A DNA stretch of 64,000 nucleotides. Origin: Patiria miniata. Its lineage: Eukaryota > Echinodermata > Asteroidea > Valvatida > Asterinidae. The translations under genes were made by a program, and so were the position numbers. The stretch is from contig NW_024037074.1 in the NCBI RefSeq assembly GCF_015706575.1, forward strand, positions 26,711,334 to 26,775,333. The letters are read 5' to 3'. Below the pieces are notes generated by a model. The model saw only the letters and a program-made list of their open reading frames with translations, searched no databases and was not told the origin of the DNA. Positions 23,228 to 34,214 of the stretch are shown here, piece after piece (positions within the stretch are counted from its first letter, which is position 1; every line of letters begins with the position of its first letter).

Positions 23228-23405
23228 GCTCTTTTCACACTTCCGCCATGGGCATGCAGAGCCTCGATCTTGAAACTTTACACAACAGATATAGCCGGTT
23301 CAGTGATTCCCGTGTCGGGGTTCAGATCACTGAACCGCCTATTTTTATTGTGTAAAGTTGCCAGATCGAGGCTGTGCATGCCCAATGGCGGAGTGTGAAA
23401 AGAGC
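23228..23405. mobile_element. Fold-back element next to the JmjC gene 3' end
   Basis: The arms run from GCTCTTTTCACACTTCCGCC to GGCGGAGTGTGAAAAGAGC, about 75 bp each and near-perfect, and include GCATGC..GATC and GGTTCAGTGA/TCACTGAACC. On the minus strand the arm carries AATAAA (plus 23344-23349), a possible poly(A) signal for the upstream JmjC gene. Confidence 0.8.
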
Positions 23406-23604
23406 AAATTGCGAAAACCAAATGGGAGTAACTCTAAACTTGACCTCATATTATAGGACTTTAAGCACAACATGGACCAATAACGAGCTGGAAACCCCCA
23501 AAGTCAATCTCCTTGAAGCCAAAGCTGAGACAAAGCCGAGTTTTTCATAAAACCTCGGCAATGTCAACGGTATTTCAGTGGTATCCTGCAGAGGGAAGTC
23601 AAGG

Positions 23605-26600
23605 TCAAAGTTCATCGTGATCATTTTCTGAGTTCTCCCCACTGTTGTACATCCTTACTAATCCCGGGGCTTGCGTCTCGATGTCTTTCATATTGCAAGA
23701 GTAGACCTCGTCCAAGTCGACTTGATTGTTCTTGTCTCGGTCTAAGATCGTAAACATCTGCAAGTGGGAATTGAGAACCAGGAGAAAGGTCTTACTTGTA
23801 TTGAGGTTAGGAGAAATTATGCTTTATTTCATTGGTTAGATTCGATGCACAGAACGCTGTTAGGGAATAAAACCACCAATCATGTATTGACAAGGTTTTC
23901 TTATTCACGCGTGTGAAAGTCTACATAATTACTTGCTGTTTCATGAGAGGGTACTATTTGGGTACAAATGGAAAGAAAAGGTATTGCACAAGTTTAACTG
24001 ATTGTACCCAACTGGTTGAAAACAGTCACTTGATTGATTTTGACTGAAAGGACTAATCGGTACAGAATGTATGTTTGCATAGGAGTGTTAATATTCAGCA
24101 AATGTCACATCTATCCACTATGGTTAAGAGGCTAAATAGATGTAGAATATAGTCTGTGGTGCAGACAGTGCATGCTCTCACTAAGTTGGAGAGCTAAGGA
24201 GTATATTCATAATAGAATTAAAACCACAGTCAACTGCAAGCTGGACTGGTATTACAACAATCATAATTTCCTAGTAAAAAAAAAAAGAGTTCAAACTCAC
24301 TTTTAATGATTCTTGGTCCATTATTTCAAATTCGTCGGCAAGTTTCGGAAGGTCTTGAATTTTAAGAACCGATTCTTCAAGTTCATCAATGAAGTTTGCT
24401 ATTTCACCTCTGAAATTGAAAAAAAAATGGAGAAAACATTGGAAAACAGAAGCAGCCTTGACCGTTTAGTACAATTTAAAAACACATTGCACACTGACTA
24501 TTAAAACTACAAATGAAAAACAGTTTACGGATTATAACACTGTCAAAGATCCTACCTAATTCAAACACAAAGTACACCAGAGTTCAGGTCAAGTTCACTT
24601 TATATATAACATCACAAGCTCATCACAAGTCAAATCGCAAGCTCATCACAAGTCTGATCACAAGCCCAACACAAGTCCACCACAAGCCAAATCACAAGCT
24701 CATCACAAGTCAAATCACAAGCTCATCACAAGTCAAATCACAAGCTCATCACAAGTCAAATCACAAGCTCATCACAAGTCAAATCACAAGCTCATCACAA
24801 GTCAAATCACAAGCTCATCACAAGTCAAATCACAAGTCAAATCACAAGCTCATCACAAGTCAAATCACAAGCTCATCACAAGTCAAATCACAAGCTCATC
24901 ACAAGTCAAATCACAAGCTCATTACAAGTCAAATCACAAGCTCATCACAAGTACGATCACAAGCCAATCAGAAACAGAATCACAAGCTCATCACAAGTCA
25001 AGCACAAGTAAGGTCACAAGAATAGGGGACACATGACCAAGAACAAAAGATACCATTGTCACAGGTCACTTTCACAGCTTGTGATCCCGTTTGTGACCGA
25101 ATGGCTTGTTGTGATAAACTTGTGAGGGACTTGTAAGAACTTGATTACACGTCTGCTTTGCATGGGTCATGTCGCATATATCAAGTACAAGAACGGACAC
25201 AATTAACAGATGATGAACAATGACTATGGCAGTACATGTATCACACGTCCCACCTGAGTTGTTCCAAGTCGGAGGTCAGCTGAAACTGGCCCAGCGGCTC
25301 AAATTCGGGCAGCTGGCCCTTGGCCATGCAGTCGTTGTAGTTGAAGCGCAAGAGATGCACAAACCATATGTTGATGGCTAGGCTGCGGCCTGCCGCAGAC
25401 CGGACTTGGTGGAACCATCTGCGATTGAGGGATTCCACAGGTTAAACAAAGTTTGGGTACAAATATAAAATATAATAAAAATGTGGTGTTTATATAGCAC
25501 TCTATCCCAAAGGCATGAACGGTCTCTAAGCGCTTCACAATTATTACCCCTGTTCATCAGGCCAGTAGACCAGGTTTTAGCAGCAGCTTGAGAACAGCGC
25601 AATTAGTCTCTACCTTCACAGGTGCCCATTTATACTCCTGGGTGGAGAGAGGCAATTGTAGTGAAGTGTCTCGCCCAAGAAAACAAGTACCATGTTCCCC
25701 GTCAGAGTTTGAATAACCCATTTATAACAGCACGTGAGTCGGACACCGTAACAATTGGACCACAGCACATCAAAAAGGTTTGAACTTATACTGAAGGAAA
25801 CAAAAAAAACTGTACCTGTAGGGAATGAAGAAACAATCGCCTGGCTGCATGGTGACGTTATACCACGGCACCTGGCCAAGCCCTGGATATTCATACATGT
25901 CAACATGATCCACGTCCACACTGCTAAAGGAGCCGTCTGGATGGTCCATAAAGACACTGTTCTTCTCATTCTGTGAAAACACAAGAGCCATTACAAACGT
26001 CTGACCGGAACAGCAATGTCAATTCTGGGCTGTCATAGTACACTACCCATACAAAAATGGATCCCTCCTGCCTGTCCATCAATGCGCATTGACGAATTAG
26101 ATCAGGGTCCATTTCATGGCACTGCGTAGCAGTTAGCAGAAAACTTGTGCTTACTACAGCAAAAACTTGTGCTAACGTTAAGCACTATTTCAAGGCATGG
26201 ATGTGCTAACAGTTGCGCGCCCATGGAGATTTCTATTGTTACATCACTGATTTACAAATGTAAGCAACTTTTTCCTCTAGGGTTAAGGGTGCCTTTTGCT
26301 GTGCTTACTGTCTCTATGAAATAGACAGAGGCTGTGTTAGCAGAAAATCCTGTTTTTAATAGCACCATGAAATAAGGCCCTGGACTTTTTGTCAGGTAAC
26401 CATGGTTGCTTGGGCAAACTCTGGCTATGGCTGGATTTAACACATGGGTCTGTGTAGTTTCCAGTCGTAGCCAAGTATTTCGGACACAGCTTTTGTCACC
26501 AGCAGTGTGAGAAACGTAAATGTACGCAAAGCAAAGGTGGGAAGGGTTAACATGGCCAAATCGGGAACGGTCTATCTGACTTGGCAAATCTGTTTCTGTT

Positions 26601-29600
26601 CAGACAAAATATGGTCAACGGTGGTGATATCGGATCTTTCTTTCACCCTCTCTCCTTGTGTTTCAAGAGGTTCACGAATCATCAAATAAACAAACCAGTG
26701 GCAATCGCATTTTTTTTCAATTTTCAATCTGTTTAGGACTGAACAGAGAAAATGCTTAGAATGTTATTGCAATCGCAGGTAAACAGCTACACTAACTCAG
26801 CCATCGAGTCCTACGTTTGCAGTCTCCAAACCTGCATGCGCACTGGCTATAGGGGCTTTTGACTGGTGCCCCCCGAGACTGCCAACATGGGGATGGATGG
26901 CTCAGTTGGTAGAGCACTAAAACGGCAATCCGGAGGTTGCAGGATAGAATCCAGCCCCACTCACCATCTTTGTACGATCAAATATTGAAATGTTTGTTGA
27001 CATCTGCTCAGAGAGAAGATTAGGGAATCTGTCATCTCTTGATCAACACCCTGACAGAGTGATATCAAGTCCAAAAAAAATCATTGTTCTCATCACAGCA
27101 GATGAAGAAAACATTAAGTTTCATGGGGGGGGGGGAGACAAACCCAAGTCCAATTATGATTGCAGTGCTTGCCTTTATCCCCCGATAAAGGGATAAAGTG
27201 CTGACTCTGGGTCACTGGCTATAAAAAAATGAGACATTGGAGTTCACCAACGCCCATCAATCAGTGGGGATCGGGAAAGAATGTCGCAACCTGACGCTTC
27301 TTCAGTGGTTGTGTACAAAGTCTATGGAGAGTCAAGAACATTTTGTAAGTATTTCCTAACAAAAACTGGAAATGTTTCTCAGTCTCAGATTCTTGTCTTA
27401 CCATCATTTTTGCAATGACTGACCTTTATTGAGATGATACATGCATATATGAAGAAAAAAGCAGCATCAGGTTGCAACATTCTTTCCGGGGTTCATACAC
27501 ATTACCTTGTCTACTAGGAAGAACTCCTTCTGTCCGTCCATTACACAGTTGATGTTGTCCACCGCATCAAAGTGTAAGACTGACTTGGTGTTGCCGCTGC
27601 TGAACCATATGACAGCATCCTGTAGGCGCTCCGTGAAACCGCCACACAGGAGGCATCTCAGCAGTTCTACCTCGTCTTAAGCAGCAAGGTGAGAGAACAA
27701 GGGGCAATCATTTTGTAGCCTAGGAAAGAGTGGTAGTCAGGTTGGCGTAGCAGTACTTTCCTCGCCTTCCACCGCTGTGACCTGGGTTCGAATCCTGCCT
27801 GGGCCAATATGTGGATTGGGTTTTCAGTCCCTACCTGATTACGTAGGTTTTTCCCAGAATATTCTTCTGGGCTTTTCCTCCCGCCTCTAAAACTGTAACT
27901 TCTTCTCATTGTCTTCTCTCCACAGGTTTCTTCAGGCTTGCGAGCTACAGTGCCTAGGGCGCTTTTGAGGAATCCTTGGTTTCATTACCAGAAATGATTA
28001 ATAATAATAATAATAATAATCATGTGATGGAGGGCCACTCAGATTATAGTGAAGTGAAGAATTGGGTGGAGTCTGAGAGAAGACTAAAATGATGAGAGTT
28101 TATTCACCTTGTACACATGTACAAAATGTACTTTGCTCTGTTAAATATATAAAAAACGACAGTCAGTTCGGGCATAAGTCGCCCAGGCTGATTAACCCTC
28201 ACCCAAATGTGGTCGAAATAAAACACCAGCAAGGCTGGTAGTATGACGAGGTGTACTTTGCAAATGCTAACACTCAGAGTTGAATAAAAATGAAGGTGTG
28301 GTCACTCTGCTCAAGAGCAAGTGGATGAGTGCCCCAAGCAATGCCTTGCTGCAACATGCAAGTTTGCCATGCAGCACGCAATGCAGCTCAAAAGAATGCA
28401 AAGTAACAATACACTAGAATTTCAGATGTGCTGGAATGTGCCTGTTGAAAGCAGTTAGTTATGTCAGAAAGTGCTTGCTAGATGCAACAATGTAAGCAAA
28501 CAAGCGAGGGCTTCACTACAGAGGGAGCTACATTTTATCTTTGAATAACGGCTCATCCTAATGTTTAGCCTATGTGGTAGTCATATTACGATTCCAGTGG
28601 AATCTCGGTAAGTAAAAAACCTCAGAGAAATTGGCTCCAATTTTGCGTCATGCACTAACTAATTGACTGACAACATATTTTACCTGCCATTTCTGTAGGC
28701 ACGCTGGCTACCATGTAGATATCCCCTTGTTGGTACTCTTCTACGAACTCATCAAGTCGCATGGTCCACAGACCCCGGGAACGATTCTCCTTCTTTCCTT
28801 CTTCAACTTCAACTTCCAGATCTCCAAACTGAGTCCTGATAAGGCAAAAAAAAAAAATATTCCGTCTCTGGTCAGACCAAAGTTCCGGAATTGACGCGGC
28901 CACGCGGCTTTTTTTTTTTTCCTTTTTTTTTTTCTTCAAGCTTGGATTGTACAGACAAGGTGGGGTACTATTTTGCTTTTTTGGTGTCCTCATGTACATT
29001 GGTGTCCTCCATAATTTGCCTTGGTGCTTTCGATCATTTGCCTTGGTGCGATTTCCCATTCCTTGGTGCTCTTTGGTAAAAAAAATTGAGGAGGTGCGGA
29101 AATAGAGGGCGCTGTTGGAGTTACCGCGGAACATTTTGGGAAAAAAAAGATCGACACGCATGATTAAAATCGACGCGCGCGCTGACCAGAGACCGACTTA
29201 TTTTTTTTTTGGCCTAACAAAGGTTTTTTGGTCAAACATGTATAACTTTTCCTTTGTTTTTGAAAGGCATGCACATACGCCCTAAAGTATGATGTACATG
29301 TAGCAAAGATAATTTGTCTAGTTATTTATATTGGGCTTTGGCCTTCGCGGACAGATTTATAAACACTGGGATTTATTGTCAGTGCTGTCCGAGGGTTTGC
29401 GAGGAAGAAATTCATTGTTTACTTGGATGGGAGTGGTCAAGTCCCACCCGAATATATACATTATAAATTTACAAAGTGTTAGTATTTTACTAAGCCTTTT
29501 CGCATGTCAACACACATGCCTACATGTATCATGATTCACGATTAAGACCCCGTTCCCACTTGATCCACCAATTGGGGTATCTGATCCACCTTTTGCCAAA

Positions 29601-32389
29601 TTGCCGGATCAGATCCCCCAATTGGTGGATCAGATCCGGCAATTGTGTGTAGTGGGAACGCTAACCGTTATAAGGTGGATCAGGATCAGATCCACCTTTT
29701 CTGATCCACCTCTGGACCAGGATACAGATCCCCCAATTGGTGGATCAGATCCGGCAATTGCCGGATCACGATCAGATGGGAACGCAAAAGGTGGATCTGA
29801 TCCGGCAATTTGACCTGTTAACATCCGCCCGGTGCACGAGTGGCGCGAAAATGTTGCGGTCTCATAACGAAGAAACACGTTTTCAGGCGTGTAGCTCATG
29901 TGAACATTTCCAGCGTATACAACATGCACAATAAACAACCGCTGAACTACGGGCTAGCACCGCGCATGCAAAAGCGCACGTGGTATCCTAAAACTACACT
30001 TATAGGCCTTATTTTTGTTGCGTGTTCGTCCATTACTAAACCTTTTTCATTCCTGAAATTTTACTTATTTTTCCATCCATTAATGACTCTGAGTCCGCAC
30101 TCACCAAAAGACTTCACTTTGGCACAGAATCATGGAAAAGCTTACGAGTATGCGATTAGAATAGTGCCGATAACGCGGTACGTACGGAGGTGACAAATCT
30201 GAAGTATTGATTATAGAAAATTGGAAAATGATGTCGTAGTACATCATGTGACCGTTTCTAACCAATGAGAAGCTTCAGAACCAGGGAATCCCTTATCGAT
30301 GCATTGGTTTCTGCCGTGATGTCACACAATGAGCGACTCTGTTGGATTTCACCTGTTAATTTATGCACGCACGGATCCTCTACGGATCCGTGATTTATGT
30401 TGGTGAATTCGCGTAATTTTTGTCTGTAAATTCTGATAGTGCTGTTTGAAAACTGACCCATCCTGGCCTAGCATGCAACCATGCAACAATGGCACTCCCA
30501 CAGAGCGCGCGTAATTCCGAACTCAGTGACCTTTCGGACCCAACATTTCCGTACGAAAAGGTGGATCAAGCATAAGTGGGAACGCGACTTGCGGTTTCGT
30601 TGCGGTAAGATAACGATCACACCAAAATGCCGGATCTTGATCCACCTTTTTCCAATTCAAGTGGGAACGCGGTGTTAGTTTTGAGAGATAAACATCAGTT
30701 CGCCATAGCGTGAAAAATCACAGGGGGCCGGGGGGGGGGGGGGGGGGGGGTACCAACTTAATAACAGAAAAGTTCTTGTTTTCAAGTAAAAGGAAATTTT
30801 TTGATAATTTTTTCACAGCACCATGATTTACATGTACAATGTTACCCCTAGAACTATGGGTATTACACGTAATACCCATAGATGGGCATATCAACGCCAA
30901 CATGCTGTATACTCTACGAATAATATGGAAGTGAGTTTTGGATCTCCAAACTGAGTCCTAATAACAATTTTTTTGTCAAACATGTCATGTCAAATAGCAA
31001 CATGTAGGCCTATAACTTTTCCTTTGTATTGAAAGCTTTTCCTTTTTATTTGAAAGGCATGCTTTAAATAGCTATCTACAGTTTAGTATGACGTAGCAAA
31101 GATCTTTTGTCTCATCATATGACATTTTATATCAGGCTTTGCCCTTCGCGGATATATATATTATAAACACTATGATTTAAAGTCAGTATTGTCTGAGGGT
31201 TTGCGAGAAAAAAATCTCAGATGGGAGTAGTCAATTTATTTATAAATTTACAAAGTGTAAAAATATTCAACACGCATGCATACATCATGATTCACGATTT
31301 AGTTTTGAGAGAAAAAACATCAGTTCGCCATAGCATGGAAAATCATGGGGGGGGGGGGGGGTACCAACAAAATAACAGACAAGTTCTTGTTTTCATGCAA
31401 TTTTTTGATTTTTCTTTTACGGCACCATGATTTACATGTACAATCATGACAATGTAAGATATGCTTAGTATGCTCCAACTTTTGAGCGAACAAACGTTTC
31501 CATCTTCTTATTTATTAAATAACAAATTGCAGAATGCTGATCAGTTACCATGTCCGCCATAAACATAAAATTGTGTGTGTTCATCTGCTTAGTTTTTTCC
31601 CGAAACTAAATCGTCGAATCTGAAGTGATCGCGTGTAGTTGAAGTTTGGAAAAGGCTTTAAAAAATGTAAAATACAGAGTTAAAAATACGTTGGTGAAAA
31701 GGCAAAAATCTTAACATCTGCCCAACACAAATTCCACTTGTCTTACTGCCCGTTTTAGGCTACAAAAGTCACTTGACATTGTTTTCTGGCAATAAATTAT
31801 GGTGGAAAGGGTAAAACTAATGGCAATTTCATAATTTCCTTTAGTTTAAAACATGCACTGCGTACCTTCCTTCCTCCATGCTTAAAATGATCTCCTTGAG
31901 TTAATGAAATTAAGTTCATAGATGAACTAAATTTGTTAATAATGGTTAAGATCCCACAACAGTTAAATACAAAAAAAGGTTCCAAGGCCAAATCACATTT
32001 TTCATATTTTGTAGCTGAATTACAAAAAGAGCATGGAGGAAAAAAAGTAAACACATTCATCACTCCACAAAATACCTCAAGTATTCATCATTCCAAAGTC
32101 GGAAAGTCTTCATATTTCTTGCAGCTCCTTTCATCAACAACGGCCGCCCCTTTCGCACATAATCTTCGAAGAAAACTCCGGGCTCGGGAACAACATCCAC
32201 CGTGTCGACGCCGGGCTCGGCCACCCGGTGCCACCCGAGCGGTTTCAGGTGACCCGCTGGTGGTAGCTCGGCGTGCTCGGTGCTCGAAAACGCCAACAAA
32301 TACACCACAAAAACAACAACGTTGAATGACAAAAATACGCCGGGAATCGCCCCAGTTGATGAGCGCATTGTCCATTCACGTATATTCAT
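23605..32389 (-). CDS. ER-targeted JmjC-domain oxygenase with EF-hand and HDEL
   Basis: A probable Fe(II)/2-oxoglutarate hydroxylase of the ER lumen. Seven exons (5' to 3'): 32389-32076, 28835-28684, 27675-27506, 25970-25816, 25418-25254, 24409-24301, 23757-23605. Phases agree, giving 405 residues. Residues 18-34 are hydrophobic (VFLSFNVVVFVVYLLAF), a signal peptide or anchor. The cupin/JmjC core follows (RPLLMKGAA; LHFDAVDN with the His-x-Asp ligands; CFFIPYRWFHQVRS with the second His; GRSLAINIWF). A helical segment leads to an EF-hand loop (DRDKNNQVDLDE), and the protein ends HDEL, an ER-retrieval signal. The start is the first Met of the frame; a second Met lies seven codons on. Substrate unknown; it looks like a cupin_8/JmjC protein rather than a histone demethylase. 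Intron 1 is disturbed by a duplication and two transposons. Confidence 0.9.
24611..25020 (+). repeat. 23-bp minisatellite built from ATCACAAGCTC + ATCACAAGTCAA
   Basis: A head-to-tail array in the JmjC intron between exons 6 and 5. Unit halves of 11 and 12 bp share the ATCACAAG core of the arrays at 1395 and 48082. It is followed at 25075-25145 by the complementary motif (GCTTGTGAT, AACTTGTGAGGGACTTG), i.e. an inverted right edge. Confidence 0.93.
26105..26380. mobile_element. Fold-back element, GGGCCCAATTTCACGG family (copy 2, diverged)
   Basis: GGGTCCATTTCATGGCACTG at the left is the imperfect mirror of AGCACCATGAAATAAGGCCC at the right, with TTAGCAGAAAA / TGTTAGCAGAAAAT stretches as in the copies at 20468 and 44791. 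In the intron between JmjC exons 4 and 3. Confidence 0.65.
26885..26990 (+). mobile_element. tRNA-derived SINE
   Basis: ATGGCTCAGTTGGTAGAGCA is a good A box; GGATAGAATCC is a decayed B box. The tail ATCTTTGTACGATCAAAT resembles the SINE tails at 3.8-4.0 kb. Not a functional tRNA. Confidence 0.65.
27716..28022 (+). mobile_element. tRNA-derived SINE with (AAT)n tail
   Basis: CAGGTTGGCGTAGCAGTACT and GGGTTCGAATCCTGCC are A- and B-box-like. A body of about 200 bp ends in AATAATAATAATAATAAT (about 28001-28019). It lies just upstream of JmjC exon 3. Confidence 0.7.
28842..29214 (-). mobile_element. TA-flanked MITE, AGGCC/TCGGTCTCTGGTCAG family (copy 2)
   Basis: Full-length, in opposite orientation to the copy at 21020. 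TA flanks are at 28840-28841 and 29215-29216. The duplicated sequence at 30939-30965 shows the empty site (CCTAATAACAA), confirming insertion with TA duplication. Its end lies four bases from the AG acceptor of JmjC exon 2, so the MITE's terminal T run now serves as polypyrimidine tract. Confidence 0.92.
29545..30675. mobile_element. 1.1-kb TA-flanked non-autonomous DNA transposon
   Basis: The ends are AGACCCCGTTCCCACTTGAT and TCAAGTGGGAACGCGGTGT, inverted, between TA at 29543-29544 and TA at 30676-30677. The empty site CACGATTTAGTTTTGAG is present in the duplicate at about 31293. Subterminal GGTGGATC/GATCCACC and GATCCGGCAATT words recur in both orientations. No transposase frame seen. Confidence 0.88.
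30853..30880. other. Perfect short palindrome between duplication units
   Basis: CTATGGGTATTAC and GTAATACCCATAG form a 13-bp stem with a two-base loop, within the 98-bp spacer between the two copies of the intron duplication. Confidence 0.75.
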
Positions 32390-32519
32390 TCTTTCTTTGG
32401 ATTTGGTAACGAAAGTAAGGTAGAATTTTGTACATTTTTCACACGGAATTGCAGACGACTATCAACCCACGGCAGCCGCATTATGTACTAAAGCATTGTG
32501 GGTATCCAAGTGCATTATG

Positions 32520-32535
32520 GGTGTCACGTGACACC
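32520..32535. promoter_or_regulatory. Palindromic E-box in the JmjC gene promoter region
   Basis: GGTGTCACGTGACACC is a perfect 16-bp palindrome around CACGTG, about 130 bp upstream of the JmjC start codon. Its TCACGTGA core fits sites for bHLH-zip factors of the USF/MITF/TFE type. Nearby GCATTGTGGGTA and GCATTATGGGTG repeat one another. Binding is inference. Confidence 0.45.
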
Positions 32536-33022
32536 TGACGCGGTAGTAGATGGACAACTTCACCGAGCGAGCTGCATTCTAAAGTCTGCATTTTCATTGT
32601 GTAAAAACCAAGTTAATCCTCAATTATTTAATTCCGATTCTTCATTATATAGGTCAGGTAAGAATTGTATGCATCCTCTCAATCTGAAAATGTTCCATTA
32701 TCTAATGAAGTTGTATAGTTCCTAGCTGTGCTTTTGTGCATGATAAAATTGAGTGACACAGTATATAAATCATCACTGATCATAGCTTGCACAAAAAAAA
32801 TGCATTGTGGGAGTAGCCTAATCAGAAATAAATAAAAGATCATGGCAATGGTACTTTTTTTGTATATTTCACATTAATGCGCTTGCACAGTTTTGTTTGA
32901 CAATTAGGCCTAATTTGGCGTAATTATTATTCGTGCTGAATTCACGCTGAATTCACACATGTTTATTCTGTTATATAAAGTGAAGGAAATCAGTCCCAAA
33001 CAGCAGTGCAGCATGTATCGAT

Positions 33023-33317
33023 CATGGGCGTCGCCAGGATTTTTTTCTAGAGGGAGGCAAAGCCCATATTTCTCAAAAAAAATACCCTATTTTCCAACAT
33101 TTCCCTGATTTTGATTGATCATTTTTTTGTGGGTTGGCAGGGACATTTGCCCCCCCCCCCCAACCCATTAAATTAACAACAATATGATTTTGTGCCTCTT
33201 CTTTTTTTTCCTTTCTCGTTTTCTCTTTTTCTCTTTTGTTTTGGTGCTCAAGTCCAGGGGGGGGGGGGGGGGGGCAAGTACCCCACCCCCTTGCCTGCCC
33301 CCCTTGCAACGCCCATG
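33023..33317. mobile_element. hAT-like MITE with 8-bp target duplication
   Basis: Ends CATGGGCGTCGCCAGG and CTTGCAACGCCCATG are inverted repeats, flanked by GTATCGAT on both sides (33015-33022 and 33318-33325). The interior has long C and G runs. Intergenic. Confidence 0.85.
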
Positions 33318-34027
33318 GTATCGATCAATCATTGTGAACCTGCCAGTCCCCGAATGTTTTCGCTATTCCTGCCAACTCTCACGCATTGAGCGCGTGAGCC
33401 TCAAACGTAATTATTCCCACGCTCTCACGCCCGCATTGGATTTCTTACGCTAACTGATAACGTAGGCCTATGTTCCTCAATACTTCCCCAACCGTAACCC
33501 TATAACCATGGTCTGATCGAGTGTCACCCGTTATCCACGGATCAAGAGCCAATTAAGTCTCCTGTATGTCAAATCATGCAGAATGTATGCGATCTCGAGC
33601 CTCAGCCAATCGGAGTCAAGTTTACTAAATCGTGACGTCATTCCATTCCCAAATCAGGACTTAAGGTATGTTGGTCAATTCGAGTGCAGTGTTTTGTAAC
33701 AACAGCCATCAGGCACGTATCGCGTAACATAATAAAGAGCATGTGACCTAAGGCTATAATGACGCTAGGCTATAATGACGCGACAACGGTGAATGACCGT
33801 TAGCGTTAAAATAGAAAGCACCTGCGGATTGGTCAAAATCTAGAGGTCAAGATGGCTTTCGCCATGATGGTCTAGTACAGGGTCTTACTGGGTCTAGTCA
33901 TACATCAAATTTTACGATCCGAACGCGTACATGTATACATGTTCCTGTAGCATATAGTGAGCTAGAAGATGTATTCGAGATTACATGTAGATAAATGTGG
34001 GACTTGCCAACATGGAGATTGTGAATA

Positions 34028-34214
34028 CAGTCGACTCTCCTTATAACAAACTCGTTCGGACCTAGCCAAATTGTTTGTTATATCAGAATTTTGTATTAAG
34101 AGGAACATCAGTCCCATTCATTGTGCACATAAATGCACAGTCCGGACCAAGGCTTTATGTTTGTTATAACCAGAATTTTGTATTAACAGAGTTTGTACTA
34201 ACGAGAGTCGACTG
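34028..34214. mobile_element. pogo-like MITE
   Basis: Exact inverted ends CAGTCGACTCTC and GAGAGTCGACTG with TA on both sides (34026-34027 and 34215-34216). The interior repeats CAGAATTTTGTATTAA and TTTGTTATA. Non-coding. Confidence 0.85.

Larger units (their letters stand above)
28818..31443. repeat. Local duplication in JmjC intron 1, older copy split by two transposons
   Basis: Copy 1 covers 28818-30841 and copy 2 covers 30940-31443, with about 98 bp between them. Shared landmarks include ATCTCCAAACTGAGTCCT, GTCAAACATG, GCCTTCGCGGA versus GCCCTTCGCGGA, TCATGATTCACGATT, CATCAGTTCGCCATAGC, a poly-G run and CACCATGATTTACATGTAC. Copy 1 contains the insertions at 28842-29214 and 29545-30675; copy 2 lacks both. 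The duplication includes the acceptor and first bases of JmjC exon 2. Confidence 0.9.

Noticed and set aside
24513..25025. 170-codon frame with SNHKLITSQ repeats; also a CRISPR-like look
   Set aside because: A contiguous minisatellite without unique spacers, in an animal intron; neither a gene nor a CRISPR array.
30728..30750. Poly-G run as a biological quadruplex signal
   Set aside because: The run is shared with the duplicate at about 31347 and so is real in origin, but its exact length may be a sequencing artefact; no function can be argued.
31797..32325. Frames of 88 and 130 codons overlapping JmjC exon 1
   Set aside because: One is intronic, the other antisense to exon 1; neither has coding character.
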